Shown here: positions 40,024 to 51,712 of the stretch, one piece after another
Layout of the letters: each line of letters begins with the position of its first letter
How positions within the stretch are numbered: the stretch's first letter is position 1
Origin: Vanessa cardui
Lineage: Eukaryota; Arthropoda; Insecta; Lepidoptera; Nymphalidae
Direction of reading: 5' to 3'
Assembly: GCF_905220365.1 (NCBI RefSeq)
Contig: NC_061153.1
Location: 12,426,114-12,490,113 of the forward strand
Length of the DNA: 64,000 nucleotides
Program-made: the position numbers and the translations under genes
Notes under the pieces: generated by a model
The model's database searches: none
The model's input: only the letters and a program-made list of their open reading frames with translations
What the model was told of the DNA's origin: nothing

Positions 40024-41843
40024 AAACAATATAACTTTTCCCCGGTCATAAAAAAAGAAATAGAACGTGAATTAGATGACATGTTGGAAAAAGATGTAGT
40101 AGAACCGTCACATAGTCCATGGTGTTCTCCTATTGTTTTAGTAAAAAAGGCAAACGGCAATAATAGACTCTGTTTAGATAGCAGACAGTTAAATAAAATC
40201 TCAAAAAGAGATACGTCTCCCTTGCCTAGAGTTGCGTCTATTTTGGATAATTTGCGGAATGCAAAATTTCTTAGCACAATTGATCTCAAGTCTGCTTTTT
40301 GGCAAATAGAACTTGAAGAGTCCAGTAAGGAAAAAACGGCTTTTGCCATACCCGGTAGAGGATTGTTCCATTTTAAAGTGATGCCTTTTGGTCTAGTAAA
40401 TGCTTCACAGACACAACAAAGATTAATGAACATTTTATTTCACGTATTAGATGGAAAAGTTTGGGCCTATCTTGATGACATTGTCATCTGTTCCGAAACG
40501 TTTGATGAACATTTAGAAATCTTAAAAAAGGTTTTGAAATTTTGAAGGAAGCTGATTTAACAATAAATGTAGAAAAATGTAAATTTTCGCGTTCAAGCTT
40601 GCGTTTCTTGGGTTATATTATTGACGGTGATGGTTTACGTACCGACCCCGATAAAGTTTCTGCAATAATGAATTTTCCTAGACCAACTAATATGACACAA
40701 TTAAAAAGATTTATAGGTATAGCTAGCTGGTATAGGCGGTTTGTAAAAAAATTTTCCTTAATAGCAGCCCCTCTTCATAATTTGACTAAAGGTAAACGGA
40801 ACAAAAAGTTTAAATGGAGTAGTGATGCAGAAAAGGCATTTCTGAAACTTAAAACATTACTTACTTCCACACCAGACATTTCATGTCCAGACTTTACAAA
40901 ACCCTTTATAATTCAATGCGACGCCTCGAATAAAGGTATTGGGGCAGTACTCTGTCAGAAAATTGATAATGTTGAGCGGCCAATATCATACTTAAGCAGA
41001 AAATTAAATGATCGAGAACAGTTATATTCAACGTCAGAACGAGAACTTTTAAGTATAGTTTATGCAGTTGAAAAATTTAGGCCATATATAGAAGGTGTAC
41101 ATTTTACGGTGGTAACTGATCATAGTGCGCTTAAAATGCTTCATAAAATGAAGGATCCACACGGTAGGCTGGCTAGATGGGCTATGAAATTACAACAATT
41201 TAGTTTCGACATATCCCATAGACCAGGTAAATGTAATGTTGTGCCAGACGCATTATCTAGATCCATTAATATGCTCACGGATGAAAAGGTGAAACTTGTA
41301 GATATTCTCGAAAGCCATAAAGACGATTGGTATAAAAATAAAGTTGATAAATTACTAAATAAACAAGAAGTCAACTCTAATTGGCAGGTAAATAATGGTC
41401 TACTTTATAAACGTATACATTTGAAACAATACCCTGATCCAGCTTATGATTGGAAGTTATACATTCCGGATCCTTTAAGGAGTTATGTCTTAAAACATTG
41501 TCATGACGATATTAAGGCAGGGCACTTAGGTATTCGCAAAACTGTCTTTCGGATTAAACAATATTATTATTGGCCGGACATATTAAATTATGTGAAACAA
41601 TACATTAACAATTGTGAAGTATGTGCGAAAGTAAAAGTTTCTCAAAATCTACCATTTGGTCTTATGGGGAATCAAAGAAATGTTACAAGACCTTGGCAGC
41701 TAATCTCATTAGATTTAATGGGTCCATTTCCGAAAAGTAAAAAATGTAACACTATGCTTTTGGTCATCACATGTTTATTTAGTAAGTTTATATTACTTTT
41801 TCCTTTAAGAACAGGCAAGGCTGATAAAATTTGCGAAATTTAA
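40024..41843 (+). pseudogene. pol: Ty3/gypsy RT, RNase H and integrase amino half
   Basis: RT: DVVEPSHSPWCSPIVLVKK, FLSTIDLKSAFWQIEL, VMPFGLVNASQTQQRLM and catalytic AYLDDIVICS. After a one-base shift near 40535: CKFSRSSLRFLGYI, RFIGIASWYRRFV. RNase H: FIIQCDASNKGIGAVL, LYSTSERELLSIVYAV, VVTDHSALKML. Integrase: zinc finger HCHDDIKAGHLGIRKT with CEVCAK, and LDLMGPFPKSK with the first catalytic Asp. An in-frame TAA at 41841-41843 follows. Confidence 0.9.
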
Positions 41844-42557
41844 GAGAATCAGTTTCTACTTTTTGGGATTCCGGAGGCAATTATTTGCGATAATGGTAGG
41901 CAATTTGAATCACAAATGTTTAAAGATGTAGTTAACAAGTATAACAGTCAGATTTGGTACACACCAAATTACCATCCACAAAGTAATCCTACCGAGCGGG
42001 TGAATAGAGTAATTGATACTATGATAGCTTCTTATATAAATTCAAAGAAACATAATGAATGGGATGCACACTTACAGAAATTCGCACATGCCATTCGGAC
42101 CTCAGTACATGACACTACTGAATATACACCTTCCTTCTTATTCTTTGGAAGGGAGACTTCTATCCCAGTAAATATTAGTAATAAAGGTAGTAATACATGT
42201 GCTATTAATGATGAACCATTCATTATTGACACAAGAGATTATTTATTACAAATAAAATCACGACCTAGTTTGTATCAAAAAGTACAGTATAGACTTGAAA
42301 CTTCACATAATAAAAGTAAAAAATTTTATAACAGCAATCGTAGAGAAGCCAATTTTCAAGTGGGTGAAGTAGTGTGGAAGAGAACTAAATTTCTATCCAA
42401 AGCGGGAAGCAAATTTATGGCTAAATTGGCACCGAAATTCGAGAAAGCTATAATAAAAAAAAAATATCTAATAATGTTTTTCAGTTAAATTATGTCTATG
42501 GTAAATCGTTAGGGGTTTGGCATGCCAAAGATTTAAAGAAATGTAACGGAATTGAGT
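41844..42557 (+). pseudogene. pol: Ty3/gypsy integrase, carboxy half
   Basis: In frame after the TAA: LLFGIPEAIICDNGRQFES (second Asp), TPNYHPQSNPTERVNRVI (Glu), SFLFFGRETSIPV, FQVGEVVWKRTKFLSKAG. A shift in an A-run near 42460 follows, then LNYVYGKSLGVWHAKDLKK and a stop at 42555-42557. No chromodomain and no envelope ORF. Confidence 0.85.
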
Positions 42558-42649
42558 AAAAAAAAAAAAAATTTTTTTTTTTGCTGTTGTTGAGGAATGT
42601 TATGATTGTGGTAGTACAGTAGCAAAAATAAATTAGATTAACAATTTCA

Positions 42650-42735
42650 CATCATGGCGCAGTGGTGAGATAGGGTGCTGCGCGAGTGTGAACTCCGAGT
42701 TCAAATCCCACGCTAAATGACTTTTGTCATCTTTC
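42650..42735 (+). other. tRNA-like sequence, probably SINE head
   Basis: TGGCGCAGTGG (42655-42665) and GAGTTCAAATCC (42697-42708) are spaced like Pol III A and B boxes of a tRNA gene. The acceptor arms do not pair convincingly, so it is probably the head of a tRNA-derived SINE, different from the GATGGCCCAGTGG family. Confidence 0.5.
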
Positions 42736-42739
42736 TTTA

Positions 42740-43725
42740 GATTTTTAAAACAAAGATTCTCGGAGAATCTTTGCTAGTATAAATTTCCTTAAAAGATTTA
42801 AAAACCTTCTGCCGACTAAGACAAAGATTCTACTAGCCAATAGTCTGTTACTGCCGGTTTTGGACTACGCTGATGCTTGCTATCCAGACTTGTCGGAGGA
42901 ATTAGTTGGTAAGTTGGATCGTCTTCAAAATCTCTGCATTAGATTTATATTTGGACTTAGGAAATTCGACCATGTCTCGCAGTTCCGTTCTGAACTCGGA
43001 TGGCTCCCAGTAGGGCTTCGTCGCAACCTACATACTGTTTCTCTCCTATACTCTACCCTATTCAACCCTTACTCTCCTCTTTATTTAAAAGAACGTTTCT
43101 CCTTCCGTGCTGATCTTTCCTCAAATATAAATCTACGTTCACAAGATGATAATAAATTGAGCATGCCATTATGCAAAACACAATCGTATTCCAATTCATT
43201 TACAATAAAAGAAGTTAGATTGTGGAATTCTCTTCCATTTGAAATTAGACAATCTCAATCAATATGTATTTTTAAAACTCGCGTTAAAAACTTCTACTTG
43301 TCCTTAACATAACTTTTATTTTATTTTTGGAGGTATTAGGTACATGAATTATGTGATTAATTGTAGGTACTATGTGTGTAATATCTTGTTAATCATAATT
43401 ATTATCAATATCATTTACTTTATTTATTTATTTTATTTATGTATGTATCTTATATGTGTATGTATATATAGTTGTTATGTATGTATGTAGGTATATTTAT
43501 TGTGTATTTATATTGCTTTGTTGTGATTTATTTTGCACTAGCCCGTTGAGTTTGCAAGCTTTTTTCTTTAGGGTCGTCTGGTAGAGATCACTGTTCAGTG
43601 ATAAGACCGCCCTTTGCACGCTTTGTATGTTAGTGTTAAGTTTGCTTCTTGCTGTATCTGTGATTTTCTTTGATTGTATTATGTGTGCAATAAAGTTATT
43701 TATTATTATTATTATTATTATTCTC
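42740..43725 (+). pseudogene. LINE C: LINE B-family RT tail
   Basis: 5'-truncated. FLKRFKNLLPTKTKILLANS, LLPVLDYADACY, KLDRLQNLCIRFIFGLRKFD, SLLYSTLFNPYSPLYLKERF and VRLWNSLPFEIRQSQSICIF correspond closely to the end of LINE B ORF2, stop at 43310-43312. The 3' UTR holds the hairpin ATCACT-GTTC-AGTGAT at 43584-43611 and ends CAATAAAG followed by (TTA)n. Confidence 0.88.
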
Positions 43726-44400
43726 GTTTAATTTGTTAGAAATGAGGATTCACGTATGGACATTTGAGTATATCGGACGTGTGATCCATATTCTATAATA
43801 TAAGGTGGCCCAAGGCGTCACTAAAGTTATACAGTGATTCTCGCTATTAACTGATGATATTGTTGACTTTGATTTGAAGTATAATTTATAAAATCAGTGT
43901 ATATTGAGCGCAAAGGGGGTGAGTTATTTGTTTATTAAGCATTTAGTTAAATGTTGATTGTTTCGCAAAGACTTATAAGTATATGCTTTTGTTTGTCGTA
44001 GCCTACGGGAACGCCCCTTTAAGAGCTTCCCAAGTATATAATCATATCCCTGAAGTAGCCGTGGAGTGGTTTTGGCAGAATTCCGTAATAAGGCAGAATA
44101 ATTTCATAAGCTGGCCTACCTTAAAAATTAATGTTCTCCTGGCGTCCAAAATTAGCATTAGTACTAGCATAGTGACAAGTAGTTTTAGTTTATAAATTAG
44201 ATGATTAGAAATAGTATAGAAACTAAGTGTATTAGTTACATTAAATTGCATTTATCTTAATATTATAATTTTTTTTTATTTATACTATGAACCTTTAACA
44301 ATATTTTTATGATTTCAAAGAATAGTTTAATTAAAATAATAATTTTGGAGATTAATGATAAAGATATTCGTTTTCTTTGAAGTTTTTAAAGAAAGTTCTT
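43726..44400. other. Unassigned, possibly LTR remains
   Basis: No coding motif. GTTGAGGAATGTTATGATTG (42587-42606) before the LINE C insertion and this stretch could be parts of the 3' LTR of the Ty3/gypsy element, but no 5' LTR copy exists in the window to prove it. Confidence 0.25.
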
Positions 44401-44862
44401 ATTTTTGATTTATTTATTTTATTTTTTTTTTTTTTATTTGGGAAAAGAACAGTACAATAAGTCTTAATATTAACAAATACAAAATAAATCGCAAGCCAAT
44501 CAAGTTTCCACTCATAAATTAATATACAATATTAGAGCAACAAGAAAAAAGGAGGATATTACACAATTACAATAGCAGCAATTACAATTTTATTTTAATT
44601 TAAAGGATAATTTATATAATTAATAAAATTAAACTAATCTGTCACAGGACAGTTGACAGGTGTCAAATAAGTAACACACAAATTCGATCTTTTATTTTAA
44701 AAGAATAAGCAATTTGGGATTTATTTATTTATTTCGTCCAAATTATGTACACATGAGTTACAAAACCTGGCAGCAAGATATATTCCTTATTTGTTCACTG
44801 ATATAACCACTGTATTTTAACTACGATTCAAAATTCAAAAAGTGACAGTTAGAAGACAAAAA

Positions 44863-45425
44863 ATGGACTCATTAAAACAGTCTTTCTCTGCTATGTATGA
44901 GATGTTTCACACTCGAATGAACGAGTTCCAGCACGAACTACAGAAGAACTCGAGTAGCAAAATTGCTGCGACCACTTCATCCATTGCTGCTGATTTTGAA
45001 GCTTTTAAATATTTTATCATAGCCACGTTGAACACCTTACAATATCAGGTTGAATTCCTTAGAACGGAATTGGATCGTCAGGAGATGCGAAGAAGGCGCA
45101 AAATGCTGCTCTTGCACGGTATCCCCGAGATGAAGACGGAAAACCTTAATTCACGGGTCGTGTCTGTTTTCGCTGATCATCTAGATTTGCCGAACTTTTC
45201 CAGCTCCAGTATAAAAACGACGAATCGTATGGGTCACTCACCAACAAAAAAACCAAGACCCGTTGTGGTTAAGTTCACCGATGTCGTGGTTCGCAACAAA
45301 GTATGGTATGCCAAAACAAAGTTGAAGGGCACGGGCATCACACAGTCAGAGTATTTAACTAAGCCTCGGCACGATTTATTTCTTGAAGCCCGGAAGCGCT
45401 TTGGCGTCACCAATTGCTGGACCCG
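44863..45425 (+). pseudogene. LINE D ORF1, first part
   Basis: Starts MDSLKQSFSAMYEMFHTRM. Coiled coil to ~residue 75, then the RRM-like core KMLLLHGIPEMKTE, SIKTTNRMGHSPTKKPRPVV, VKFTDVVVRNKVWYAKTKL, GITQSEYLTKPRHDLFLEA, homologous to LINE B ORF1. Coding is cut at NCWTR by the I-clade LINE; the 11 bp TGCTGGACCCG are duplicated at the other side. Confidence 0.85.
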
Positions 45426-45754
45426 AGAGTCTCGTCGGTACTCGTGCGAGGTGGACGTCTATTGTTTTGAATGCATTCTTTCTTGTTTACAAGTCATTAG
45501 TTAATTACTGTGAAACCCGTTCGGCGTGCGGGCCGACCGGTGCCGTTTATCTATCGAACAATTTACTATCGAATGATTGTATTTGTAACCGATTAGGGGA
45601 ATTACCGCGCGCTATTCACTTGTCTAAATTTTCTCTGTCAGTGTATCGTTTCGTTTGGATACTATAGCGCGTAGACGTGTTGTTAGGAGCTATCCTAAAA
45701 GCAAGTGAACATTTGTGTTAGTTACCTAGTACAATATTAGCCAGTATGTTTAAA

Positions 45755-46903
45755 TAAGATGTCGTTTCAAATAGACAAATCCATGTTGTATCAAAAAATG
45801 TTTGAAAGTTTTAAAAAATCACATAAAATTACGAAAAATAGAATATACACCTGGAATATAGAATCAAATTGCCTGACCACGATTGAGTAATCGCTGAAAG
45901 TCATAAATTAATACCATCTGTTTATGCTGGTATCAAAATCACTTCCAGTATGCTAGGACAACCGCAAGCCGTTGGATATCCTGAACCAACATACATCGCT
46001 ATTCTAAATAGAAAGTATAATTCATCTACTGCTCACACTCATGCTCAGGATTTCGAGACGCTTCTCGAACTTGAAGAGTTTCGAACATTAGCTAAAACTG
46101 ACCATGGAGTAGTAAAACCAGTGGTAAACATGACGGTTGATGGAGGGCCAAAAAGTCATAGAGTTTGTTATACAACACTTTAAGCGACATGATCTCGATG
46201 CATTTTTTTTAGCTACCAATGCTCCTGGAAGAAGTGCGTATAACAGAGTAGAGCGCAGAATGGCTCCTCTTAGTCGGGAACTGGCTGGTTTAATATTGCC
46301 TCATGACCATTTTGGGTCTCATTTAGATGAAGGTGGCGTTACAATTGTTGAACATTTAGAAAGATCTATTGAGTCGAGATGGCCCAGTGGTTAGAACACG
46401 TGCAGGGTTCAAATCCAGGCAAGCACCGCTGATTCATGTGCTTAATTTGTCTTTATAATTCATCTCGTGCTCAGCGGTGAAGGAAAACATCGTGAGGAAA
46501 CCTACATGTGACAAATTTCTTAAAAATTCTGCCACCTGTATTCCACCAACCCGCATTGGAACAGTGTAATGGAGAGACCTTTAGCCCAGCAGTGGGAATT
46601 TATAGGCTGTTGTTGTAGAAAGATCTAATTTCGAATATGCAGGAAATGTATTAGCTGAAGTATGGAACTTAATGGAAATTGATGGCTATAATGTTACTGC
46701 AAAATATGTTTTTATATTTTCTTATTTTTAAAATTATAAATATAACATTTTAATTATAATTAAAAAAAAATACATTTATAATTGAAAATGTTTACGTAAG
46801 CATAGGGGGAGGGGGTAAGAGCTTTGCTTACTTTTGCTGACAAGGGGGATGGGGGGGTAAAAAATTGTAATAAATCTGCTTACGTAATATTTGAACGACC
46901 CCT
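45755..46903 (+). pseudogene. Transposase-like domain protein remnant in a DNA element
   Basis: Reading across a stop and a shift: HKLIPSVYAGIKITSSMLGQ, YIAILNRKYNSSTAHTHAQD, VVKPVVNMTVDGGP, QKVIEFVIQHFKRHDLDAFF, LATNAPGRSAYNRVERRMAP and LSRELAGLILPHDHFGSHLD. After the SINE: ERSNFEYAGNVLAEVWNL. I recognise this as a widespread transposon-associated protein type in animals but cannot name its superfamily. The right end GCTTACGTAATATTTGAACG then ACCCC looks like a transposon terminus. The left end is not clear. Confidence 0.6.
46369..46615 (+). mobile_element. tRNA-derived SINE
   Basis: GAGATGGCCCAGTGGTTAGA (A box), GGGTTCAAATCC (B box, 46405-46416) with 18 bases lost between them, GCTCAGCGGTGAAGG, CCACCAACCCGCATTGGAA, and an end at GGCTGTTGT. 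Flanked by a 12-bp duplication TAGAAAGATCTA (46357-46368; 46616-46627). Confidence 0.88.
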
Positions 46904-47978
46904 AAAGACGAAGACGAAGGTTGGCAGACAATTATGAAAGAAAAAAAAATTAAAACTCAAGACACAGATATGGAAATGTACATTTCATGTAAAGAAAAGT
47001 TTCCCAAACAATTTGCCCATGCAAAATTATTAAAAGAGTTGAAAATTACTGATATAACTAAAATAAAATACTTGAGCCCCTACAAAATTAGAGTTGAATT
47101 TGATAATATCAACTATATGAATAGAATGATCACTTGTGAAGATTTGTTAAATAAAGGGTAGAAATTCCAAAATGCATTTCAAGTCAATTTTACATATGGT
47201 ACAATCAAGGACGTGGATCTCGATTTAACTGAAGAAGAAATTAAAATGCGTATTAAATGTGATAGTCGTGCTGAATTAAGTTCAGTGAGTAGATTGAAAC
47301 GACGCGATGTGATTAAGGGTTCGTATTTGCCTACTCATGTCTTCGTGGATAGTCTCCGCATTAATGTTGACTCTTACACATTCCCTGTGTCTCAGTGCTC
47401 CAAGTGCTGGAAATTAGGACATACACTATCTAGATGCCCATCAGATAAGATTATTTGCCCTAAATGTGGTGGTAATCATGCAAATTGCGAGACAAAGACG
47501 TTTGTTTGTGTTAACTGTCAAGGTCCACATATGGCACTCAATAATGGATGCCCTGTTTTTTTGAATGAAAAAAAGATTCGCGAGATCATGTCTCAATTTA
47601 ATTGTACATACAGGAAAGCTCGTACAGTCTCGTAGAGTCTCCGACCTCAAAATTTAACATCCAAACTGTGAATACTAACGTTGATCAAACACACATTCAT
47701 ACAAATCGCACGTACGCAAATGTTGTTTCACGTGTGTTTCCTACTCATGTGGATTCAGAAGAGGAATCTTCGGCACAATTTTCAAGTGAACAGACTAAAA
47801 TTCCAAGAATAAAGCGTAAATCCGAAAATGTATCTAGAAAACATAAAGCCTCTAAAACCGAAAATACAAACCTATCTACAAACAATAACCAGTCTAATTC
47901 TAAAATTGAATCTGAAGAATTACATCATACAAATCTCGAAAAACCATTAGATAGTGATATTAATTTCTCGGAACTATT
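46904..47978 (+). pseudogene. I-clade LINE ORF1, zinc-knuckle protein, first part
   Basis: DEDEGWQTIMKEKKIK, CKEKFPKQFAHAKLLKEL, IKYLSPYKIRVEF (RRM-like), then TYGTIKDVDLDLTEEEIKM and the Cys clusters CSKCWKLGHTLSRC, CPKCGGNHANCETKTFVC and CVNCQGPHMALNNGCPVF. A Ser/Asn-rich tail follows. Stops at 47159 and 47633. It binds LINE RNA. Coding continues beyond RTE-1 at 51216. Confidence 0.82.
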
Positions 47979-50900
47979 CATCAATCATCATCAACAGCCT
48001 ATTTTTGTCCACTGTTGGACATAGGCCTCTCCCAGTGCACGCCACTGTGGTCTTTCTCCGGCTACTCGCATCCAGCTCCTGCCTGCCGCCTTGCGTATAT
48101 CGTCACTCCACCGTGCCTGAGGACGTCCTACACTACGTTTGCCGAGACGCGGTCTCCACTCTAGAACACGTTTTCCCCAACGGTTGTCGGTTTTACGACA
48201 AATATGACCAGCCCACTGCCACTTCAGCTTACTAATCCTATGTCGATGGGCTATGTCGATGACTTTGGTTCTTTGACGGATCACCTCATTTCTGATGCGA
48301 TCCCTCAAAGAAACGCCGAGCATAGCCCTTTCCATAGCACGCTGAGCGACTTTAAGCTGGTGGACCAGCCTTGTCGTGAGTGTCCACGTTTCGGCTCCGT
48401 ATGTCATGACGGGTAGGACGCACTGATTGAAGACTTTCGTCTTAAGGCACTGTGAGATCGACGATGTTAGGATTCGACGTAACTTCCCAAACGCTGCCCA
48501 ACCCAGCTGAATTCTTCTATTCACCTCGTCCTCAAGGTTGTTTCTACCTAATCGCAGAGTCTGCCCGAGGTAGACATATTTTTGAACAACTTCGAGAACG
48601 GTACCGTGTATCGTAGTCGGTTCCGGTAGAACATGTTCATTGAACATGACCTTGGTTTTATCCAAGTTCATCCGTAGGCCTATACGCATAGAAGAATCAG
48701 CCAGCTCGTTCAGCATTTGTTGTAGGTCCTGCAGCGTTTCTGCCACGATGACGATGTCGTCTGCGAATCTCAAGTGAGAGATGTATTCGCCATTGATGTT
48801 AATGCCACGTCCTTTCCAGTTCAGCGTCTTGAACATATCCTCCATTGCATTAGTGAACAATTTGGAGGAAATAACGTCCCCTTGTCTCACTCCTCGATGC
48901 AATGGTATGGAATTTGTTTGCTGATTCTGTACTCGGACGGACATGGTGGCAGCTTCGTAGAGACATCTCATCACTTGGATGTATCGCCAATCAACTTGGC
49001 AACGCTGCAGGGACTCCAGAACAGCCCAGATTTCAACCGAGTCAAAGGCCTTCTCATAGTCCACGAATGCAAGACACAGGGGCCGATTATACTCATGGGA
49101 CTTCTGTATAATCTGCCGCACTGTATGGATGTGGTCTATGGTGCCGTATCCGGTCCGAAACCCGGCCTGCTCCGGGGGTTGGAATTCGTCGAATCTTCGC
49201 GCAAGACGGTTCGTGATCACTCTTGAAAACAGCTTATAGACGTGGCTCAGTAGGGATATGGGACGATAGTTCTTCAGCAGGGTTTTGTCTCCCTTTTTGA
49301 AGAACAGGACGACCACACTCCTACTCCACGCCTCCGGAGTTCTCCCTTCGAAGAGGACAGAATTAAAAAGCGTCTGAAGTTCCCTAAGTACCGGTTTACC
49401 TCCCGCTTTTAATAGCTCTGTGGTAACGCCGTCCTCTCCAGGGGCTTTTCCATTTTTAAGCTGTCCAAGAGCAGTCTCGATTTCGCCAATACTGACTTCA
49501 GGCAGGTCTTCGGAGAAATGGCGTGTTAATGTAGCTCTAGGATCCTCATTTTCGGGATCAGGTCGAGATGCATGCGATGCGTATAACCGGCCGTAGAAGT
49601 CCTCTACTTCCGAAAGTACTGCCGGCATAGAAGAAACGACTTCTCCACTTGCTGTGGTCAACTTCGTCAGGTGGCTCCTTCCAAGAGATTGTACGAACAC
49701 CTTAAACCCCCGATTCTGCTCAATAGCTCTTTCTATTGCAAGAGTATTGGAGCACCGGAGGTCGTGTCGTACGCGCCTGCTGATCTCTTGGTTTAATTGC
49801 CGTTTCTCTGACGAAGTGACAGGTGGGTTTTCACGTCGTTTCTTCATGAGCCCCAAAGTCTCTTCCGAAAGGTTCGACTTCCTGCCCTTACGCTGCATGC
49901 CACAATATCTCGTGCCTTCTTCCCTGAGAATTCGAACTACATTTTCGAGGTTCTGGTTTACGTCCGTTGTGGTTTCCACGGCAGCGAATCGGTTCTCCAG
50001 GATTGACTGGAATGTTTCAGATCCCGCAATGGTTTAGAGCAGCTTTGGTCGGAGCGTGGACTTCATCAGACGGGCGCGCTCGGCCTTAAAATTGGTATTC
50101 AGAGAGCCTCGGAGGAGTCGGTGATCACTACCGGTATTGAACCTGTTAATCACTGAGACGTCTCTGAATATATGCCTCATGTCCGTCATTATGAAGTCGA
50201 TCTCGTTTTTCGTCATAGTGTCGGGGCTTTGCCACGTCCACTTCCTTTGCGGCTGCTTCTTGAAGAAGGAGTTCATCAAGAACAGCCCCTCCCGTTCGAG
50301 GAAGTTGACAAGCATTTGCCCCCTATGATTCCTGCTTCCAAGTCCATGGGGTCCCACTACCGATTCGCTGCAGTTCTGTACTCCCACTTTAGCGTTGAAG
50401 TCCCCCATGACAACGTTGTAGTGGGTTTTCGTGGTGAAGTGGAGGGCCCTCGATATGTCATCGAATAATTCTTCCACTTCATCGTCCGAGTGTGTCGAGG
50501 TCGGTGCGTACGCTTGCACCACCTTGAGGCTGTACCTCTCGGTGAGCTTTATAATGAGGTACGCTACCCTGTTCGACACACTGGAGATTTCCACCACGTT
50601 GTCAACTAGGGACTTATTTACCAGAAACCCAACGCCACCTTGGGATTGTTGGTCACCCTCTCGGAAGTTCATTAGGTGGCCTGATTCGAGGGTTACGGTG
50701 TCCTCTCCCTCTCTACGGACTTCACATAGCCCTAATATGTGCCACCTAATTTTCCCAAGTTCTACCTCAAGTTGCGCTAGATGCGAGTCAAGCCGTAGCG
50801 TGCGTCCGTTGTACGTCGCAAGGGTCAGTCGGTTGTGGTGGCCTCCCGTAGCCCGGTGATTCTTGGCACCCCCCGTCCCGCCGTTACCATCGTCGCCACC

Positions 50901-51203
50901 ATGCCGAGGAATAGCGGGGCTGCCGGGAACTGGGGGCCGTGGCTTGCGTGTGTGCTGCATGTGGAGGTTGTGCCCATAATCGCCACGCTGGGCAGGCGGG
51001 TTGGCGATCGCAGGCTTCTCGCACCGGTGACGCTGCTGCCCGTCACCGGCCTGTGGTATTTAGCTACGCCTATTATGTTGATAGTTATACCGCCATCAGT
51101 CGGTCGCCAGAGCCTCGTTTGCTGGTCGGCAGGATGCACCACGGGCAGGTGAGGTTGGCTTGGGGCACTAAGGTGTAGTTTGCGCCCCCTTACATCCCTA
51201 TCC
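47979..51203 (-). mobile_element. RTE-1 LINE, full-length copy 3
   Basis: 3225 bp flanked by a perfect 12-bp duplication CTCGGAACTATT (47967-47978; 51204-51215) in I-clade ORF1. The 3' end is TGTTGATGATGATTGATG, a degenerate ATG-type repeat tail. It has a 5' leader of ~240 bp, GC-richer than the surroundings. Confidence 0.92.
47991..50960 (-). pseudogene. RTE-1 endonuclease-reverse transcriptase, one nonsense codon
   Basis: A single frame of 990 codons broken only by TAA at 50034-50036 (CAA in copy 2). Endonuclease at residues ~50-300: TLATYNGRTLRLD, LGLCEVRREGED, VVMGDFNAKVG, GSDHRLLRG. RT at ~500-760: KNYRPISLLSHVYKLFS, AGFRTGYGTIDHIHT, FVDYEKAFDSVE, GVRQGDVISSKLF and catalytic LRFADDIVIVAE. 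Carboxy-terminal KLKWQWAGHICRKTDNRW and GRPQARWSDDIRK. The first Met given may not be the natural start; an overlapping frame (51142-50825) precedes it. Confidence 0.9.
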
Positions 51204-51215
51204 CTCGGAACTATT

Positions 51216-51374
51216 AAGTAGATTAAAAGAAATTTTATTTCTTAAAAGCGGATCTTTTCAACAAAAAGTAAAGAAATCAATTAAGTGTTGTGTTGAGTGG
51301 TTGATTTTAATTGTAGTTGAAAATATTTCTGATTGGCCTATCCTAAAGTTAATTTTAGACTATTTAAACACATA
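51216..51374 (+). pseudogene. I-clade LINE ORF1, end
   Basis: Continues from SEL across RTE-1: SRLKEILFLKSGSFQQKVKK, WLILIVVENISDWPILKLIL, stop at 51372-51374. The ORF2 frame begins a few bases later. Confidence 0.75.
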
Positions 51375-51375
51375 A

Positions 51376-51712
51376 ATTCACAAAACTAAACATAATTCAG
51401 TGGAACGCACAAAGTCTTAGACCTAAATTGACAAGTTTTGAAAATTTACTGTGGCAGGAAAAGATCCATATTGCTGCCGTATGTGAGACTTGGTTAGAGC
51501 CAAATGGTTACTTAAATATCAAAAATTACAATATACACCGATGCGATCGTGCTGACTCGTATGGAGGGATAGCCATAATTGGACATAAATCCATCAAATC
51601 TCAGGTATGCAAAGTACGTCAAACTAATTCATTAATCCAGATCATCCATGTTAGGCTTTTGAATTGCGAAGACTTTGATAATGCAATTTCTGTTTATTTT
51701 CAAAAACTCAAA
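51376..51712 (+). pseudogene. I-clade LINE ORF2, endonuclease amino part
   Basis: LNIIQWNAQSLRPKLTSFEN, IHIAAVCETWLEP, IHRCDRADSYGGIAIIGHKS, IIHVRLLN. The NAQSL and CETWL signatures mark the AP-type endonuclease start. It is cut at VYFQ by the Daphne-like LINE; the remaining endonuclease and RT are missing. Confidence 0.8.

Noticed and set aside
37870..42557. Endogenous errantivirus with envelope gene
   Set aside because: After integrase there is no env-like ORF or signal peptide; it is a plain Ty3/gypsy gag-pol remnant without recognisable LTR pair.
42650..42735. Functional tRNA gene
   Set aside because: A and B boxes are present but the acceptor and anticodon stems do not pair; a SINE head is more likely.
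50835..51178. Plus-strand ORFs of ~100 codons next to the RTE-1 5' end
   Set aside because: Open only because the RTE-1 leader is GC-rich; no domain motif.
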